Source: Gammaproteobacteria bacterium
GTDB lineage: Bacteria > Pseudomonadota > Gammaproteobacteria > Burkholderiales > Burkholderiaceae_C
Direction: 5' to 3'
DNA: 64,000 nucleotides
NCBI GenBank assembly: GCA_018815325.1
Contig: JAHIYE010000023.1
Location: forward strand, 124,001 to 188,000
Within the stretch, counting starts at the first letter, position 1, and each line of letters starts with the position of its first letter. This document shows, in pieces, positions 10,562 to 20,347 of this stretch. Under the pieces are notes generated by a model. It searched no databases and had not been told where the DNA came from. It saw only the letters and a list, made by a program, of their open reading frames with translations. The position numbers and the translations under genes are program-made.

Positions 10562-10693
10562 ATGAAAAAACTTGCTGCCTTGTTCGCCCTGTCTTTCGCC
10601 TTCGTGCTGACAGGTTGCAACACCGTCAAGGGCGTCGGCCAGGACCTCCAGAAGGCTGGCGAAAAGATTGAAGACGCCGCGAAGAAGAAATAA
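10562..10693 (+). CDS. small entericidin-type lipoprotein
   Basis: A 43-residue ORF begins [19 protein letters not shown]. This is a short lipoprotein signal with lipobox L-T-G-C and C19 as lipidation site. The mature part ([22 protein letters not shown]) has the entericidin A/B pattern of a G-x-D-x-x-x-A-G-x-x-I amphipathic segment. An AAAGGA sequence precedes the ATG, and the stop is 2 bp before the leuD start, so it is expressed with leuCD. Entericidins are membrane-associated peptides linked to stationary phase in E. coli; the role here is unknown. Its position between two subunits of one enzyme is odd. Confidence 0.82.
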   Translation: MKKLAALFALSFAFVLTGCNTVKGVGQDLQKAGEKIEDAAKKK

Positions 10694-10695
10694 CC

Positions 10696-11346
10696 ATGCA
10701 GAAATTCACCATACACAAGGGCATTGTGGCCCCGATGGACCGCGAGAACGTCGACACCGATGCGATCATCCCCAAGCAGTTCCTCAAGTCGATCCGCAAG
10801 ACCGGCTTTGGCCCCAACCTGTTCGACGAGTGGCGCTACCTTGACCCCGGCTACCCCGGCCAGGACCCCGCCACGCGCAAGCCCAACCCGGACTTCGTGC
10901 TCAACCAGAAACGCTACGAAGGTGCCTCCATCCTGCTGGCGCGCAAGAACTTCGGCTGCGGCTCCTCGCGTGAGCATGCGCCCTGGGCGCTGGACCAATT
11001 CGGCTTTCGCGCCATCATCGCGCCGAGCTTTGCCGACATCTTCTTCAACAACAGCTTCAAGAATGGCCTGCTGCCGATTCAACTCAGCGAGTCTCAGGTC
11101 GCCCAACTGTTCAATGAAGCCGCCGCCTTTCCGGGCTACAGCCTTACCGTAGACCTGGAGCGCCAGGTCATCGTCAAACCGCAGGGCGAGGAAATCCCGT
11201 TCGAGGTGGCGCAGTTTCGCAAGTATTGCCTGCTCAACGGCTTTGACGACATTGGCCTGACCTTGCGCCAATCCGACAAGATCAAGGCCTTCGAAGCCCA
11301 GCGTCTGGCGCAAAAGCCCTGGCTCGCGCACACCACCCTGAGCTGA
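10696..11346 (+). CDS. leuD: 3-isopropylmalate dehydratase small subunit
   Basis: Small subunit of isopropylmalate isomerase, 216 residues, forming the swivelling domain that completes the LeuC active site. Conserved segments [20 protein letters not shown] and [15 protein letters not shown] are present. Length is normal. It follows the small lipoprotein gene by 2 bp, and leuB begins 39 bp after its stop. Confidence 0.95.
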   Translation: MQKFTIHKGIVAPMDRENVDTDAIIPKQFLKSIRKTGFGPNLFDEWRYLDPGYPGQDPATRKPNPDFVLNQKRYEGASILLARKNFGCGSSREHAPWALDQFGFRAIIAPSFADIFFNNSFKNGLLPIQLSESQVAQLFNEAAAFPGYSLTVDLERQVIVKPQGEEIPFEVAQFRKYCLLNGFDDIGLTLRQSDKIKAFEAQRLAQKPWLAHTTLS

Positions 11347-11385
11347 TCGCCCGCCTTCCTAAACCGAATCAACAAAACCTCCAAC

Positions 11386-12456
11386 ATGAAAATTGCAGTT
11401 CTCCCCGGTGATGGCATCGGAACCGAAATCGTGGCCGAAGCCGTCAAGGTACTCAAGGCGCTTGACCTGTCTTTCGAGATGGAAACCGCGCTCGTGGGTG
11501 GTGCCGCCTATGAGGCCCACGGCCATCCCTTGCCGGAAGCCACACTCAAGCTGGCCCAACAGTCCGACGCCGTGCTGTTCGGCGCAGTCGGCGACTGGAA
11601 ATACGACAAGCTCGATCGCCCGCTGCGCCCCGAACAGGCCATCCTTGGCTTGCGCAAGCACATGGGCCTGTTCGCCAACTTCCGCCCCGCGATCTGCTAC
11701 AGCCAGCTGGTACACGCCTCGAGTCTCAAGCCCGAGCTGGTGGCTGGGCTGGACATCCTGATCATCCGTGAACTGACTGGCGACATCTACTTCGGCCAGC
11801 CGCGTGGCCGGCGCATCGCCGTGGATGGCCACTTCCCTGGCAGCGAGGAGGCATTCGACACCATGCGTTATTCGCGCCCGGAGATTGAGCGCATTGCCCA
11901 TGTCGCCTTCCAGGCGGCCCGCAAACGCGACAAGCGTGTGACCAGCGTGGACAAAGCCAATGTGCTGGAGACCTTCCAGTTCTGGAAAGACGTGGTCACC
12001 GAGGTCGGCAAGGAGTACCCGGACGTGGCACTGGACCACATGTATGTCGACAATGCCGCGATGCAACTGGTCAAGGCACCCAAGAAGTTCGACGTGGTCG
12101 TGACCGGCAACATGTTCGGCGACATCCTCAGTGATGCCGCCGCCATGCTCACCGGCTCCATCGGCATGCTGCCCTCGGCCAGCCTGAACACCAAGAACCA
12201 GGGTCTGTATGAACCCAGCCACGGCAGCGCGCCCGACATCGCCGGTCAGGGCGTAGCCAATCCGCTGGCCACCATCCTGAGCGCCGCCATGATGCTGCGT
12301 TTCAGCCTGAACCAGCCCGAAGCCGCCAAACGGATCGAAACAGCCGTGGATCAGGTGCTGAGCCAGGGTCTGCGTACCCCGGACATTTTCAGCGAAGGCA
12401 CGACCAGGGTCGGTACGGCCCAGATGGGCGACGCCGTCGTCAAGGCACTCGGCTGA
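11386..12456 (+). CDS. leuB: 3-isopropylmalate dehydrogenase
   Basis: NAD-dependent oxidative decarboxylase of leucine synthesis, 356 residues. The N-terminal [20 protein letters not shown] and the substrate region [14 protein letters not shown] are characteristic. So are [24 protein letters not shown] and [19 protein letters not shown], including the metal-binding aspartates. It completes the leuC-leuD-leuB set. An imperfect inverted repeat at 12474-12507 follows, without a T-run, so some read-through into asd is possible. Confidence 0.96.
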   Translation: MKIAVLPGDGIGTEIVAEAVKVLKALDLSFEMETALVGGAAYEAHGHPLPEATLKLAQQSDAVLFGAVGDWKYDKLDRPLRPEQAILGLRKHMGLFANFRPAICYSQLVHASSLKPELVAGLDILIIRELTGDIYFGQPRGRRIAVDGHFPGSEEAFDTMRYSRPEIERIAHVAFQAARKRDKRVTSVDKANVLETFQFWKDVVTEVGKEYPDVALDHMYVDNAAMQLVKAPKKFDVVVTGNMFGDILSDAAAMLTGSIGMLPSASLNTKNQGLYEPSHGSAPDIAGQGVANPLATILSAAMMLRFSLNQPEAAKRIETAVDQVLSQGLRTPDIFSEGTTRVGTAQMGDAVVKALG

Positions 12457-12515
12457 CACAGGCTTTGCAACTCGCAAGCCCCGCTCGTGCCGGGCCTTGC
12501 GGGCTTGGCTACAAT

Positions 12516-12626
12516 ATGAGGATGCGCAAAAGTCTTGCATCCCCCCTCCTGGCTCTGCCCCTGCTTACTGGTGCGGCTTGGATGACTTTTGTCCGCTTCA
12601 CCACAACGACCACCATTAAAGGCTGA
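12516..12626 (+). CDS. candidate leader peptide or small membrane peptide upstream of asd
   Basis: A 36-codon ORF begins MRMRKSLASPLLALPLLTGA and ends RFTTTTTIKG. Its last part has five consecutive threonine codons (ACC ACA ACG ACC ACC) plus one isoleucine codon. It sits 69 bp before asd, which feeds threonine, isoleucine, lysine and methionine synthesis. A TACAAT box lies just ahead at 12510-12515. This composition and place recall thr-type attenuator leaders, but the N-terminal half is hydrophobic and could be a membrane segment. No clear Shine-Dalgarno is seen. Function is inference only. Confidence 0.35.
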   Translation: MRMRKSLASPLLALPLLTGAAWMTFVRFTTTTTIKG

Positions 12627-12666
12627 CACAGCCTGGTTCGTCGCGCCCGCCGGCTCGATGAGCCGG
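12621..12666 (+). promoter_or_regulatory. mutually exclusive hairpins between the Thr-rich mini-ORF and asd
   Basis: GGCTG/CAGCC (12621-12625 with 12629-12633) forms one stem, and CCGGCTC/GAGCCGG (12650-12656 with 12660-12666) forms a second, stronger stem. AGCC of the first can instead pair with GGCT of the second, giving the 1:2, 2:3, 3:4 pattern of attenuators. No T-run follows stem 2, so classical termination is doubtful; an effect on asd translation is possible. Confidence 0.35.
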
Positions 12667-12695
12667 GTCAAAAAATACTTTTGAAGGGCAACATC

Positions 12696-13835
12696 ATGAA
12701 ACTGACAGGCAATCTCGTAGGACTCGTAGGCTGGCGCGGCATGGTCGGCTCGGTCCTGATCGACCGCATGCAGGCAGAGGGCGACTTCGGCTTGATTGAG
12801 CCAGTGTTCTTCTCCACCTCCAATGCTGGAGGCAAGGCCCCTGCACAGGCCAAGAACGAAACCACGCTCAAAGACGCCTTCGACATCGAGGCACTCAAGC
12901 GCTGCGATGTGATCATCACGGCCCAGGGCGGTGACTACACCACCGAGGTCTTCCCCAAGCTGCGCGCCGCCGGCTGGACTGGTCACTGGATTGATGCCGC
13001 CTCCACACTGCGCATGAAAGACGACGCCGTCATCATTCTCGACCCGGTCAACCTGCCTGTGATCAAGAATGCACTCGCCAAGGGCGGCAACAACTGGGTC
13101 GGCGGCAACTGCACCGTGAGTTGCATGCTCATGGGCGTGGGCGCCCTCTACAAGGCGGGTCTGGTCGAATGGATGAGCACCCAGACCTATCAGGCAGCCA
13201 GCGGCGGCGGCGCCCAGCACATGCGCGAACTGCTCACGCAGTACGGCACACTTAATGCCGAGGTCAAGGCGCTGCTCGATGACCCCAAGAGCGCCATCCT
13301 GGAGATCGACCGCAAGGTCATTGCGAAACAGCGCAGCTTGAGCGAAGCCGAGACCATCAACTTTGGCGTGCCGCTGGGCGGCAGCCTGATTCCCTGGATC
13401 GACAAGGATCTGGGCAACGGCATGTCCAAAGAAGAGTGGAAAGGCATGGCGGAAACCAACAAGATCCTCGGTCAGGGCGAAGGCTTCGGCAGCCCGGCCG
13501 TGCCGGTCGACGGTTTCTGCGTGCGCGTGGGAGCCATGCGCTGCCACAGCCAGGCGCTGACCTTCAAGCTGAAGAAAGATGTGCCAGTGGCCGATATTGA
13601 GGCCATGATCGCGGCCGACAATGCCTGGGCGAAAGTGATCCCTAACACTCGCGAAGCCACCATGCGCGACCTGACACCTGTGGCCGTGACCGGCACCATG
13701 AACATTCCGGTCGGGCGCATTCGCAAACTGGCCATGGGGCCAGAGTATGTAGGCGCCTTCACGATTGGCGACCAGTTGCTGTGGGGAGCCGCCGAGCCTT
13801 TGCGCCGCATGCTGCGCGTCCTGCTGGACGCCTGA
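12696..13835 (+). CDS. asd: aspartate-semialdehyde dehydrogenase
   Basis: NADPH-dependent reduction of aspartyl phosphate to aspartate semialdehyde, the branch point to lysine/diaminopimelate, threonine and methionine. The 379-residue product has the N-terminal [13 protein letters not shown] nucleotide fold, the nucleophile C139 in [10 protein letters not shown], and the C-terminal [19 protein letters not shown] 12696 has GAAGGG at good spacing; an upstream in-frame TTG at 12681 is less likely. It is followed by a strong inverted repeat and then fimV, a gene order also known from pseudomonads. Confidence 0.95.
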   Translation: MKLTGNLVGLVGWRGMVGSVLIDRMQAEGDFGLIEPVFFSTSNAGGKAPAQAKNETTLKDAFDIEALKRCDVIITAQGGDYTTEVFPKLRAAGWTGHWIDAASTLRMKDDAVIILDPVNLPVIKNALAKGGNNWVGGNCTVSCMLMGVGALYKAGLVEWMSTQTYQAASGGGAQHMRELLTQYGTLNAEVKALLDDPKSAILEIDRKVIAKQRSLSEAETINFGVPLGGSLIPWIDKDLGNGMSKEEWKGMAETNKILGQGEGFGSPAVPVDGFCVRVGAMRCHSQALTFKLKKDVPVADIEAMIAADNAWAKVIPNTREATMRDLTPVAVTGTMNIPVGRIRKLAMGPEYVGAFTIGDQLLWGAAEPLRRMLRVLLDA

Positions 13836-13855
13836 ATCTGGGCGACCCGGTTCGT

Positions 13856-13890
13856 AACGGCCTGCATGGTGAACCTGCAGGCCGTTGTCG
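13856..13890 (+). terminator. inverted repeat after asd, probable terminator
   Basis: A perfect 11-bp stem (AACGGCCTGCA / TGCAGGCCGTT) with a 9-nt loop sits 20 bp after the asd stop, followed by GTCGTTTG. The T-run is weak. Confidence 0.7.
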
Positions 13891-14037
13891 TTTGACAACA
13901 GGAAAGCTTGCGTAAGTTGTCGAAAAAGATTGGTTACAAAGTTAAAAGCTTTCTTAGCTTGTCAGCCTAACATATTGATGCTAACGTACTTTTTCGGTTT
14001 TCAGTGCCCCGAAGTTTGTCCAAAAATTGAGAAATAA

Positions 14038-16620
14038 ATGCCAGTCGCTCGAGCCACTCAGGCCACCCTATTGACCGCCAAATCATCCAGCCGGAACAAA
14101 ACCGTGATGGCTGTTGCCATTTCGGTCCTGCTCGGCCTAGCCTCCAGCAATGCCTTGGCCCTGTCTCTTGGCAGGATTTCGGTACTCTCGGCCCTCGGTG
14201 AGCCCTTACGAGCCGAAGTCGACATCCCCAGCATCAATGCCGAGGAAGCAGCCACCCTGAAGGCCTCAGTGGCCATGCCGGAAGCCTTCCGAGCTGCAGG
14301 ACTCGAATACAACTCGGTCATGAGTGGCCTGCAACTCTCGCTGCAGCGCAAGCCAGATGGCCGCGCCTATATCCGCATCATCAGTGATCGCTCCATCAAT
14401 GAGCCCTATGTCGACCTGATTCTGGAAGCCAACTGGGCTACCGGCCGCATCGTGCGCGACTACACCATGCTGTTTGACCCGCCGAGCCTGCGGCAGGCTG
14501 CGCAGTCCGCCCCCAGCGCCACTCAGATCAGCCCCGCGCGCAGCCCGGCGGCGGTCGCACCTGCTCCCAGCAGTCCAGCGCCGGCCATGGTTCGCCCGCC
14601 AACGGCTGCTGCGCCTGCACCGATGCCTGCTGCGGCGCCCAGGCCATCGACTCCGGCGGCAACAGCCAAGAACGCGGCTCCAGCCAAAGAACGTAACCAA
14701 CAAGTCAGCGTCAAGCGGGGTGATACCGCTGGCGGCATCGCTCTGGCCACCAAATCCGGCACGGTTTCGCTCGATCAGATGCTGGTGGCCATGCTGCGCG
14801 CCAACCCGGATGCCTTCATCGAAGACAACATCAACCGGCTTAAAGCCGGGGTCGTGCTCAACTTGCCCAGCGCAGAGCAGGCACAGGCCACCTCGGAGAC
14901 CGAGGCCAGCCAGATCATCCAGGCGCAGAGCCGGGATTTCGACGAATACCGCAGAAAACTCGCCTCGGCTGCGCCTGTAAGCCAGACGGAAGCCCCACAG
15001 CGCAAGGCCAGCGGCAGCATCCAGACCCAGGTCGAAGAGAAAAAACCAGCGGCCACTTCGGCGGACAAGCTGACCCTCTCCAAAGGCGCCGTGCAGGGCA
15101 AGACGGTGGAAGACCAGATAGCCAAGACACGTGGAGCGGATGATGCTGCCAGCCGGGCAGCCGAATTGGCAAAAAATGTCAGCGAACTCAGCAAGTTGGG
15201 TGCGGCCGCCACCGCCCCCGCGGCCAGCCCCACCGCGATGGAGAGCAAGCCTGATACGCCGGCTCCCGCGATCACGGCCCCTGCGATCACGGCGCCGACG
15301 CCCGAGCCGGCACCCGTTGCTACAACTGAGGTGCCTGCTCCCACACCAGCTTCCGCCACACCTGCACCCGCAAAACCACCTGTGCCGGTGCCCACTCCAG
15401 CACCAAACGAGCCCGGACTTCTCGACGAAGTGCTCGACAACCCCATGTTGCCGGCAGCCGCGGCAGGCTTGATCGCGCTGCTGGCTGGACTGGGTTTCTA
15501 CCGCTCCCGGCAACGCAAGCAGTCCGCCATGGCAGACAGCTCCTTCATGGAAAGCCGCCTGCAGCCTGACTCTTTCTTCAATGCCAGCGGCGGCCAACAG
15601 GTCGACACCAACGATGGGCCCAATACCGGTTCATCCATGGTTTACTCGCCGAGCCAACTGGATGCTGCTGACGATGTGGATCCCGTGGCGGAGGCCGATG
15701 TCTATCTGGCCTATGGTCGCGACCTGCAGGCGGAGGAAATCCTCAAGGAAGCCCTGCGCGCCCACCCCAGCCGCATCGCGATTCACCTGAAACTGCTGGA
15801 AATCTATTCCCACCGGCGCGACCTGGTGGCGTTCGAGAATATCGCCCGGGAAGCCTACACGCTGACAGGCGGCACCGGCGCCGATTGGGAACGTGTGTGT
15901 GAACTCGGCCAGGAACTCGACCCCGGGAATGCCTTGTATCAGCCGGGCGGCCAGCCAGGCGAATTGGCCAGCCCTCAGACAGTGGCATCAGCCAGCGACA
16001 GCCCTGACACTTTCCCGAACGCTGTGACGCAAGCACCTGTCACGCAGGCGCCTGCAGAACTTCAGCCTGAACCCGAACCTGAAAAGCCCGCTGTTGATCT
16101 GGATCTGGATCTGGATTTCTCGCTCGATGACGAGCCCACCGAGGTAGTCAAACCAGGTGTAACCCCCGAAGCGGCCATGGAAGCCTTCGAGTTGGATCTG
16201 GACCTCGCGCTCGACAATGAAGAACACACGGATGTGCCGGCTGCACCTGTCCAGCCCCAGAACAGTGTCGCCGACGAGTTGCCCGACCTGAGCCTGACGC
16301 CCGATGGCTTGTCCCTTGCGGATGGCAGCCTGCCACAAGAACCCACCATCCAAACGCCCCCACCACCGGCCGACAACAGCATGATGGAGTTTGACCTGAG
16401 CGCCTTATCGCTTGAGCTCAATACGCCTGCAGATGACACGGCCGGACCGGACACGACAACGGACCCGGAAGACCCGCTTGCCACCAAACTGGCGCTTGCC
16501 CAGGAGTTCAGTGCTATCGGCGACAGCGACGGCGCCCGTGCCCTGATCGAAGAAGTCATTGCAGAAGCTACAGGCGAGCTCAAGGCCAAAGCGCAGGATG
16601 CCCTGAAAAAACTGGCCTGA
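14038..16620 (+). CDS. fimV: FimV-family polar/pilus assembly protein
   Basis: Large inner-membrane protein (860 residues) related to FimV, which organises the cell pole and type IV pili or twitching in pseudomonads. An N-terminal signal anchor (about 22-42) precedes the FimV N-terminal domain (LSLGRISVLSALGEPLRAEV). Residues about 223-282 form a LysM-like segment (VKRGDTAGGIALATKSG). Long Ala/Pro-rich linkers flank a single span near 470-490. The cytoplasmic part has a TPR-like region (VAEADVYLAYGRDLQAEEIL), acidic linkers with DLDLDLD runs, and the C-terminal FimV motif (LALAQEFSAIGDSDGARALI). The asd-fimV-truA order supports the call. Confidence 0.88.
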   Translation: MPVARATQATLLTAKSSSRNKTVMAVAISVLLGLASSNALALSLGRISVLSALGEPLRAEVDIPSINAEEAATLKASVAMPEAFRAAGLEYNSVMSGLQLSLQRKPDGRAYIRIISDRSINEPYVDLILEANWATGRIVRDYTMLFDPPSLRQAAQSAPSATQISPARSPAAVAPAPSSPAPAMVRPPTAAAPAPMPAAAPRPSTPAATAKNAAPAKERNQQVSVKRGDTAGGIALATKSGTVSLDQMLVAMLRANPDAFIEDNINRLKAGVVLNLPSAEQAQATSETEASQIIQAQSRDFDEYRRKLASAAPVSQTEAPQRKASGSIQTQVEEKKPAATSADKLTLSKGAVQGKTVEDQIAKTRGADDAASRAAELAKNVSELSKLGAAATAPAASPTAMESKPDTPAPAITAPAITAPTPEPAPVATTEVPAPTPASATPAPAKPPVPVPTPAPNEPGLLDEVLDNPMLPAAAAGLIALLAGLGFYRSRQRKQSAMADSSFMESRLQPDSFFNASGGQQVDTNDGPNTGSSMVYSPSQLDAADDVDPVAEADVYLAYGRDLQAEEILKEALRAHPSRIAIHLKLLEIYSHRRDLVAFENIAREAYTLTGGTGADWERVCELGQELDPGNALYQPGGQPGELASPQTVASASDSPDTFPNAVTQAPVTQAPAELQPEPEPEKPAVDLDLDLDFSLDDEPTEVVKPGVTPEAAMEAFELDLDLALDNEEHTDVPAAPVQPQNSVADELPDLSLTPDGLSLADGSLPQEPTIQTPPPPADNSMMEFDLSALSLELNTPADDTAGPDTTTDPEDPLATKLALAQEFSAIGDSDGARALIEEVIAEATGELKAKAQDALKKLA

Positions 16621-16661
16621 GACGGAGCGCGTCGCATGACACACACTGACTCGAGCCTGCC

Positions 16662-17444
16662 GTGAGGCTGGCTCTGGGCGTCAGCTACAACGGCCAGTCT
16701 TACGAAGGCTGGCAGAGCCAGCTCTCGGGACGTACCATTCAGGACAGACTGGAACATGCGCTGGGCAAGTTTGCGGCGCAGCGTGTCTCCACTCTCTGCG
16801 CTGGCCGTACCGATGCCGGCGTGCATGGCCTGATGCAGGTGGTGCACTTCGATACCGAACTGGTCCGCGAGACCAACTCCTGGGTACGTGGCACCAACAC
16901 CTTTCTCCCCCCCGACATTGCGGTGCAATGGGCCCAGGTCGTTCCCCGCGAGTTTCATTGCCGCGCCAGTGCCATCTCCAGGCGCTATGCCTACGTCCTG
17001 CTGGAGTCTGCGGTCCGCCCCAGCGTTGATCACGGCCGTGTGGGCTGGTTTTACCACCCGCTCGACGCGCAGGCCATGCAGCAGGCTGCCTCTCATCTGA
17101 TTGGCGAGCATGACTTCAGTTCATTCCGCGCCTCGGCCTGTCAAGCCCTGTCACCTGTCAAACACCTGCAGCGCATCGAGATCAGCCGGCGGGGCGCTTA
17201 TTGGCGCTTCGAGTTTGAAGCCAATGCCTTTTTGCACCACATGATCCGCAACATCATGGGCTGCCTGGTCGACATTGGTCAGGGCAAACGACCGCCAGAA
17301 TGGATACTGGAAGTGCTGGCAGCACGCAGTCGCGATGCCGCCTCGCCCACGTTCTCGCCGGCCGGCCTGTATTTTCTCGGGCCCCGCTATGAAGCCCGTT
17401 GGGGCCTGCCGGACCGCACGGCTGCGTATGATGCGCTTCCATGA
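16662..17444 (+). CDS. truA: tRNA pseudouridine(38-40) synthase
   Basis: Modifies U38-U40 of the tRNA anticodon arm. The 260-residue product has catalytic D51 in CAGRTDAGVHG, plus FHCRASAISRRYAY and NAFLHHMIRNIMG of the family. The start is GTG 16662, 41 bp after fimV; this gives the expected N-terminus (RLALGVSYNGQSYEGW). The stop overlaps the trpF start as ATGA. The truA-trpF linkage is common in proteobacteria. Confidence 0.93.
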   Translation: MRLALGVSYNGQSYEGWQSQLSGRTIQDRLEHALGKFAAQRVSTLCAGRTDAGVHGLMQVVHFDTELVRETNSWVRGTNTFLPPDIAVQWAQVVPREFHCRASAISRRYAYVLLESAVRPSVDHGRVGWFYHPLDAQAMQQAASHLIGEHDFSSFRASACQALSPVKHLQRIEISRRGAYWRFEFEANAFLHHMIRNIMGCLVDIGQGKRPPEWILEVLAARSRDAASPTFSPAGLYFLGPRYEARWGLPDRTAAYDALP

Positions 17445-18184
17445 GCCCGACTTTTCACCATCCGACGGATAAACCACACACCCTAGGGGCAGCCAGAACC
17501 CGCATCAAGATCTGCGGCCTCACACGTGAGCAGGACGTGGAGGCAGCCGTGGCAGCCGGGGCCGATGCGGTTGGTTTCGTGCTGTATGACCAGAGTCCGC
17601 GTCATGTCACGCCGGCCCGCGCGGCCGAACTGGCCCGGCGGTTGCCCCCTTTTGTCACCCCCGTGCTGCTGGTCGTCAATGCTAGTGCTACAGAAATAAT
17701 AGCTGCTTGCACAATGATTCCGGGGGCTACGGTTCAATTTCATGGTGACGAGACACCGGCCCAATGTCTGGAGGCCACGCACAACGGCAGCCGCCCATTT
17801 CTGCGCGCAGCCCGTATTCCCCTGGGCGAAGCGGGCCGGAGCTTTGACCTCGTAAAATACGCTCAGGATTACTCAACAGCGCAAGCCATCCTGCTTGATG
17901 CCCATGTGGACGGGTATGGCGGTGGCGGCAAGGCATTCAATTGGTCACTTCTTCCTCCAAGCGTCGGTGCTCACCTCGTCTTAAGTGGTGGGCTCAATGC
18001 TGCAAACGTGATCGATGGCATCTTGCAGGTGCGGCCCCGCTGTAAAAGCCTGGCCGTGGATGTGAGTTCCGGCGTCGAAGCTGCCACGCCCGAAGGGGTT
18101 GCACTCAAAGGCATCAAGGACGCCGACAAGATCAATCGGTTCGTCGCGGCCGTACGCGCCGCCGACCAACAATTTGCAGGTTAA
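17441..18184 (+). CDS. trpF: phosphoribosylanthranilate isomerase
   Basis: Third step of tryptophan synthesis; a TIM-barrel enzyme of 247 residues, slightly long for the family. The general base C25 in KICGLT and the general acid D in DVSSGVE are visible, as is [17 protein letters not shown]. Residues 83-100 (starting [10 protein letters not shown]) are encoded entirely by a copy of the 54-bp dispersed repeat, in frame. The gene overlaps truA by 4 bp and is followed by trpB after 4 bp, forming truA-trpF-trpB-trpA. Confidence 0.93.
   Translation: MSPTFHHPTDKPHTLGAARTRIKICGLTREQDVEAAVAAGADAVGFVLYDQSPRHVTPARAAELARRLPPFVTPVLLVVNASATEIIAACTMIPGATVQFHGDETPAQCLEATHNGSRPFLRAARIPLGEAGRSFDLVKYAQDYSTAQAILLDAHVDGYGGGGKAFNWSLLPPSVGAHLVLSGGLNAANVIDGILQVRPRCKSLAVDVSSGVEAATPEGVALKGIKDADKINRFVAAVRAADQQFAG
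17687..17740 (+). repeat. 54-bp dispersed repeat, copy 2 (inside trpF, sense)
   Basis: Begins GCTACAGAAATAATAGC and ends GGGCTACGGTTCAATTT. It encodes exactly residues 83-100 of TrpF, in the same frame relative to the repeat as the copy in fabD. The core TGCTTGCAC is close to the family consensus TGCTTGCGC. Confidence 0.75.
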
Positions 18185-18188
18185 ACCC

Positions 18189-19496
18189 ATGTTTGAATAT
18201 CATCAACCTGATCCGACAGGCCATTTCGGAATTTATGGCGGCAGCTTTGTCGGCGAAACACTCACGCATGCCATCAGCGAACTGCGCGATGCGTATGCGA
18301 AGTACCAGCATGACCCGGATTTCGTCGCCGAGTTCAAGTACGAGCTGGCCCACTTCGTCGGCCGTCCCTCTCCCGTCTACCATGCTGCGCGCATGAGCCG
18401 GGAACAGGGCGGCGCACAAATCTACCTCAAGCGCGAAGACCTCAATCACACAGGTGCGCACAAGATCAACAACACCATTGGCCAGGCCATGCTGGCGCGC
18501 CGCATGGGCAAGACACGCATCATTGCCGAAACCGGTGCAGGTCAGCACGGGGTGGCCACCGCGACCATCTGTGCGCGTTATGGCCTCGAATGCGTGGTCT
18601 ACATGGGCAGCGAGGATGTCAAGCGCCAGAGCCCCAATGTCTACCGTATGAAACTGCTGGGTGCCACGGTAATCCCGGTGGAGTCCGGCAGCAAGACACT
18701 GAAGGATGCCCTCAATGAGGCCATGCGCGACTGGGTCGCCAACGTGGACAACACTTTCTACATCATCGGCACCGTGGCCGGCCCACACCCTTACCCGATG
18801 ATGGTGCGTGATTTCCAGAGCGTGATCGGCGAGGAATGCCTGGTGCAAATGCCCGAGATGCTCAAGCGCGCAGGCTGCAAGACTAGCCAGCCCGATGCAG
18901 TCGTGGCCTGCGTTGGCGGTGGCAGCAATGCCATGGGCATCTTCTACCCCTATATCGCGCATGACGCCACCCGCCTGATCGGTGTGGAAGCAGCAGGCGA
19001 AGGCATGGACAGCGGCAAGCACTCGGCCTCCCTCCAACTGGGCAGCCCCGGTGTGCTGCACGGCAACCGCACCTATGTGCTGCAGGACGACAACGGCCAG
19101 GTAACCGAGACCCACAGCATCAGCGCTGGCCTGGACTATCCCGGTGTAGGCCCGGAGCATGCCTTCCTGAAGGACATTGGCCGTGCCGAGTATGTCGGCA
19201 TCACTGACAAGGAAGCACTGGAAGCCTTCCACTACCTGTGCCGCACCGAAGGTATCATTCCCGCGCTCGAATCGAGCCATGCCGTGGCCTATGCCATGAA
19301 GCTTGCCAAAACCATGCAGGCCAGCCAGTCCATCCTGGTCAACCTGTCTGGCCGGGGCGACAAGGACATCGGCACCGTGGCCGACCTCAGCCATGCAGAC
19401 TTCTACTGCCGCCCGAGTTGCCAGGGTCAGGCGGTCAAGGGCGGGCAGGCCACCGAACAAACCATCAAAGTGGTCAGCACGGGAGCCAAGCCATGA
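18189..19496 (+). CDS. trpB: tryptophan synthase beta chain
   Basis: PLP enzyme that joins indole and serine, 435 residues. The PLP lysine is K92 in [10 protein letters not shown], and the phosphate-binding glycine loop is [17 protein letters not shown] and [13 protein letters not shown] are also intact. The frame stays open upstream into trpF, but ATG 18189, 4 bp after the trpF stop, gives the family start [14 protein letters not shown]. The stop overlaps the trpA start as ATGA, matching the alpha2-beta2 complex stoichiometry by coupling. Confidence 0.96.
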   Translation: MFEYHQPDPTGHFGIYGGSFVGETLTHAISELRDAYAKYQHDPDFVAEFKYELAHFVGRPSPVYHAARMSREQGGAQIYLKREDLNHTGAHKINNTIGQAMLARRMGKTRIIAETGAGQHGVATATICARYGLECVVYMGSEDVKRQSPNVYRMKLLGATVIPVESGSKTLKDALNEAMRDWVANVDNTFYIIGTVAGPHPYPMMVRDFQSVIGEECLVQMPEMLKRAGCKTSQPDAVVACVGGGSNAMGIFYPYIAHDATRLIGVEAAGEGMDSGKHSASLQLGSPGVLHGNRTYVLQDDNGQVTETHSISAGLDYPGVGPEHAFLKDIGRAEYVGITDKEALEAFHYLCRTEGIIPALESSHAVAYAMKLAKTMQASQSILVNLSGRGDKDIGTVADLSHADFYCRPSCQGQAVKGGQATEQTIKVVSTGAKP

Positions 19497-20311
19497 GTCG
19501 GATCAACGCTGCGTTCAGCGCGCTCAAGCAACAAAACCGCAAGGCCCTGATTCCCTTCGTTACCGCCGGCTTTCCCTATGGAGATATCACACCTGAACTC
19601 ATGCACGGCATGGTGGAGGCTGGTGCCAACGTGATCGAACTCGGCGTACCCTTTTCCGACCCCAGCGCCGACGGCCCGGTGATCCAGGCTGCCGGCGACA
19701 AGGCGCTGGCTTTGGGTATCGGCCTGCGCCAGGTGCTCGACATGGTGCGAAGTTTCCGGCAAAAGGACAGCAGCACGCCGGTCGTGCTCATGGGCTATGC
19801 CAATCCGATCGAACGCTATGACCAGTTGCACAAGGCCACGGGCGAGAACGCATTTGTGCGCGACGCTGCCAGCGCCGGGGTGGATGGCGTGCTCGTGGTG
19901 GACTACCCGCCCGAGGAATGCGAGGGCTTTGCCGCCGCGCTCAAGGCACATGATCTGGACCTGATCTTCCTGCTCGCGCCCACCAGCACCGACGCGCGCA
20001 TGGCGCAGGTGGCACGTGTGGCCAGTGGCTATGTCTACTACGTCTCGCTCAAGGGCGTGACAGGCGCCGGCACGCTGGACACAGCGGCCGTGGAGGCCAT
20101 GCTGCCGCGCATCCGCGAGCATGTCAAAATCCCGGTTGGCGTGGGTTTTGGCATTCGGGATGCAACCAGCGCCCAAGCAGTTGGCCGAGTGGCCGACGCC
20201 GTGGTGATAGGCAGCAAGATCATCCAGTTGATCGACAATCTTCCCCGCGACCAGGTGGTCCAGACGGCATCGGATTTCCTGCGCGAAATCCGCACCGCTT
20301 TGGACTCATAA
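19493..20311 (+). CDS. trpA: tryptophan synthase alpha chain
   Basis: Cleaves indole-3-glycerol phosphate to indole, which is channelled to TrpB. The 272-residue TIM barrel has catalytic E49 and D60 in [15 protein letters not shown], matching E. coli numbering, and the phosphate-binding GVGFGIRD near the C-terminus. ATG 19493 overlaps the trpB stop; the longer in-frame extension upstream runs through trpB and is not used. accD follows after 36 bp on the same strand. Confidence 0.96.
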   Translation: MSRINAAFSALKQQNRKALIPFVTAGFPYGDITPELMHGMVEAGANVIELGVPFSDPSADGPVIQAAGDKALALGIGLRQVLDMVRSFRQKDSSTPVVLMGYANPIERYDQLHKATGENAFVRDAASAGVDGVLVVDYPPEECEGFAAALKAHDLDLIFLLAPTSTDARMAQVARVASGYVYYVSLKGVTGAGTLDTAAVEAMLPRIREHVKIPVGVGFGIRDATSAQAVGRVADAVVIGSKIIQLIDNLPRDQVVQTASDFLREIRTALDS

Positions 20312-20347
20312 TCCAGCCTCAGTCCAAAAGACCAGTGGAGTAAGCAC

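Noticed and set aside
16096-16215. GATCTG-type short repeats near the 3' half of fimV.
   Set aside because: They encode DLDLD acidic linkers, which are normal in FimV proteins; no separate element is needed.
18132-19460. 442-codon minus-strand open frame opposite trpB.
   Set aside because: Antisense shadow of a highly conserved gene; no ribosome site and no family match.
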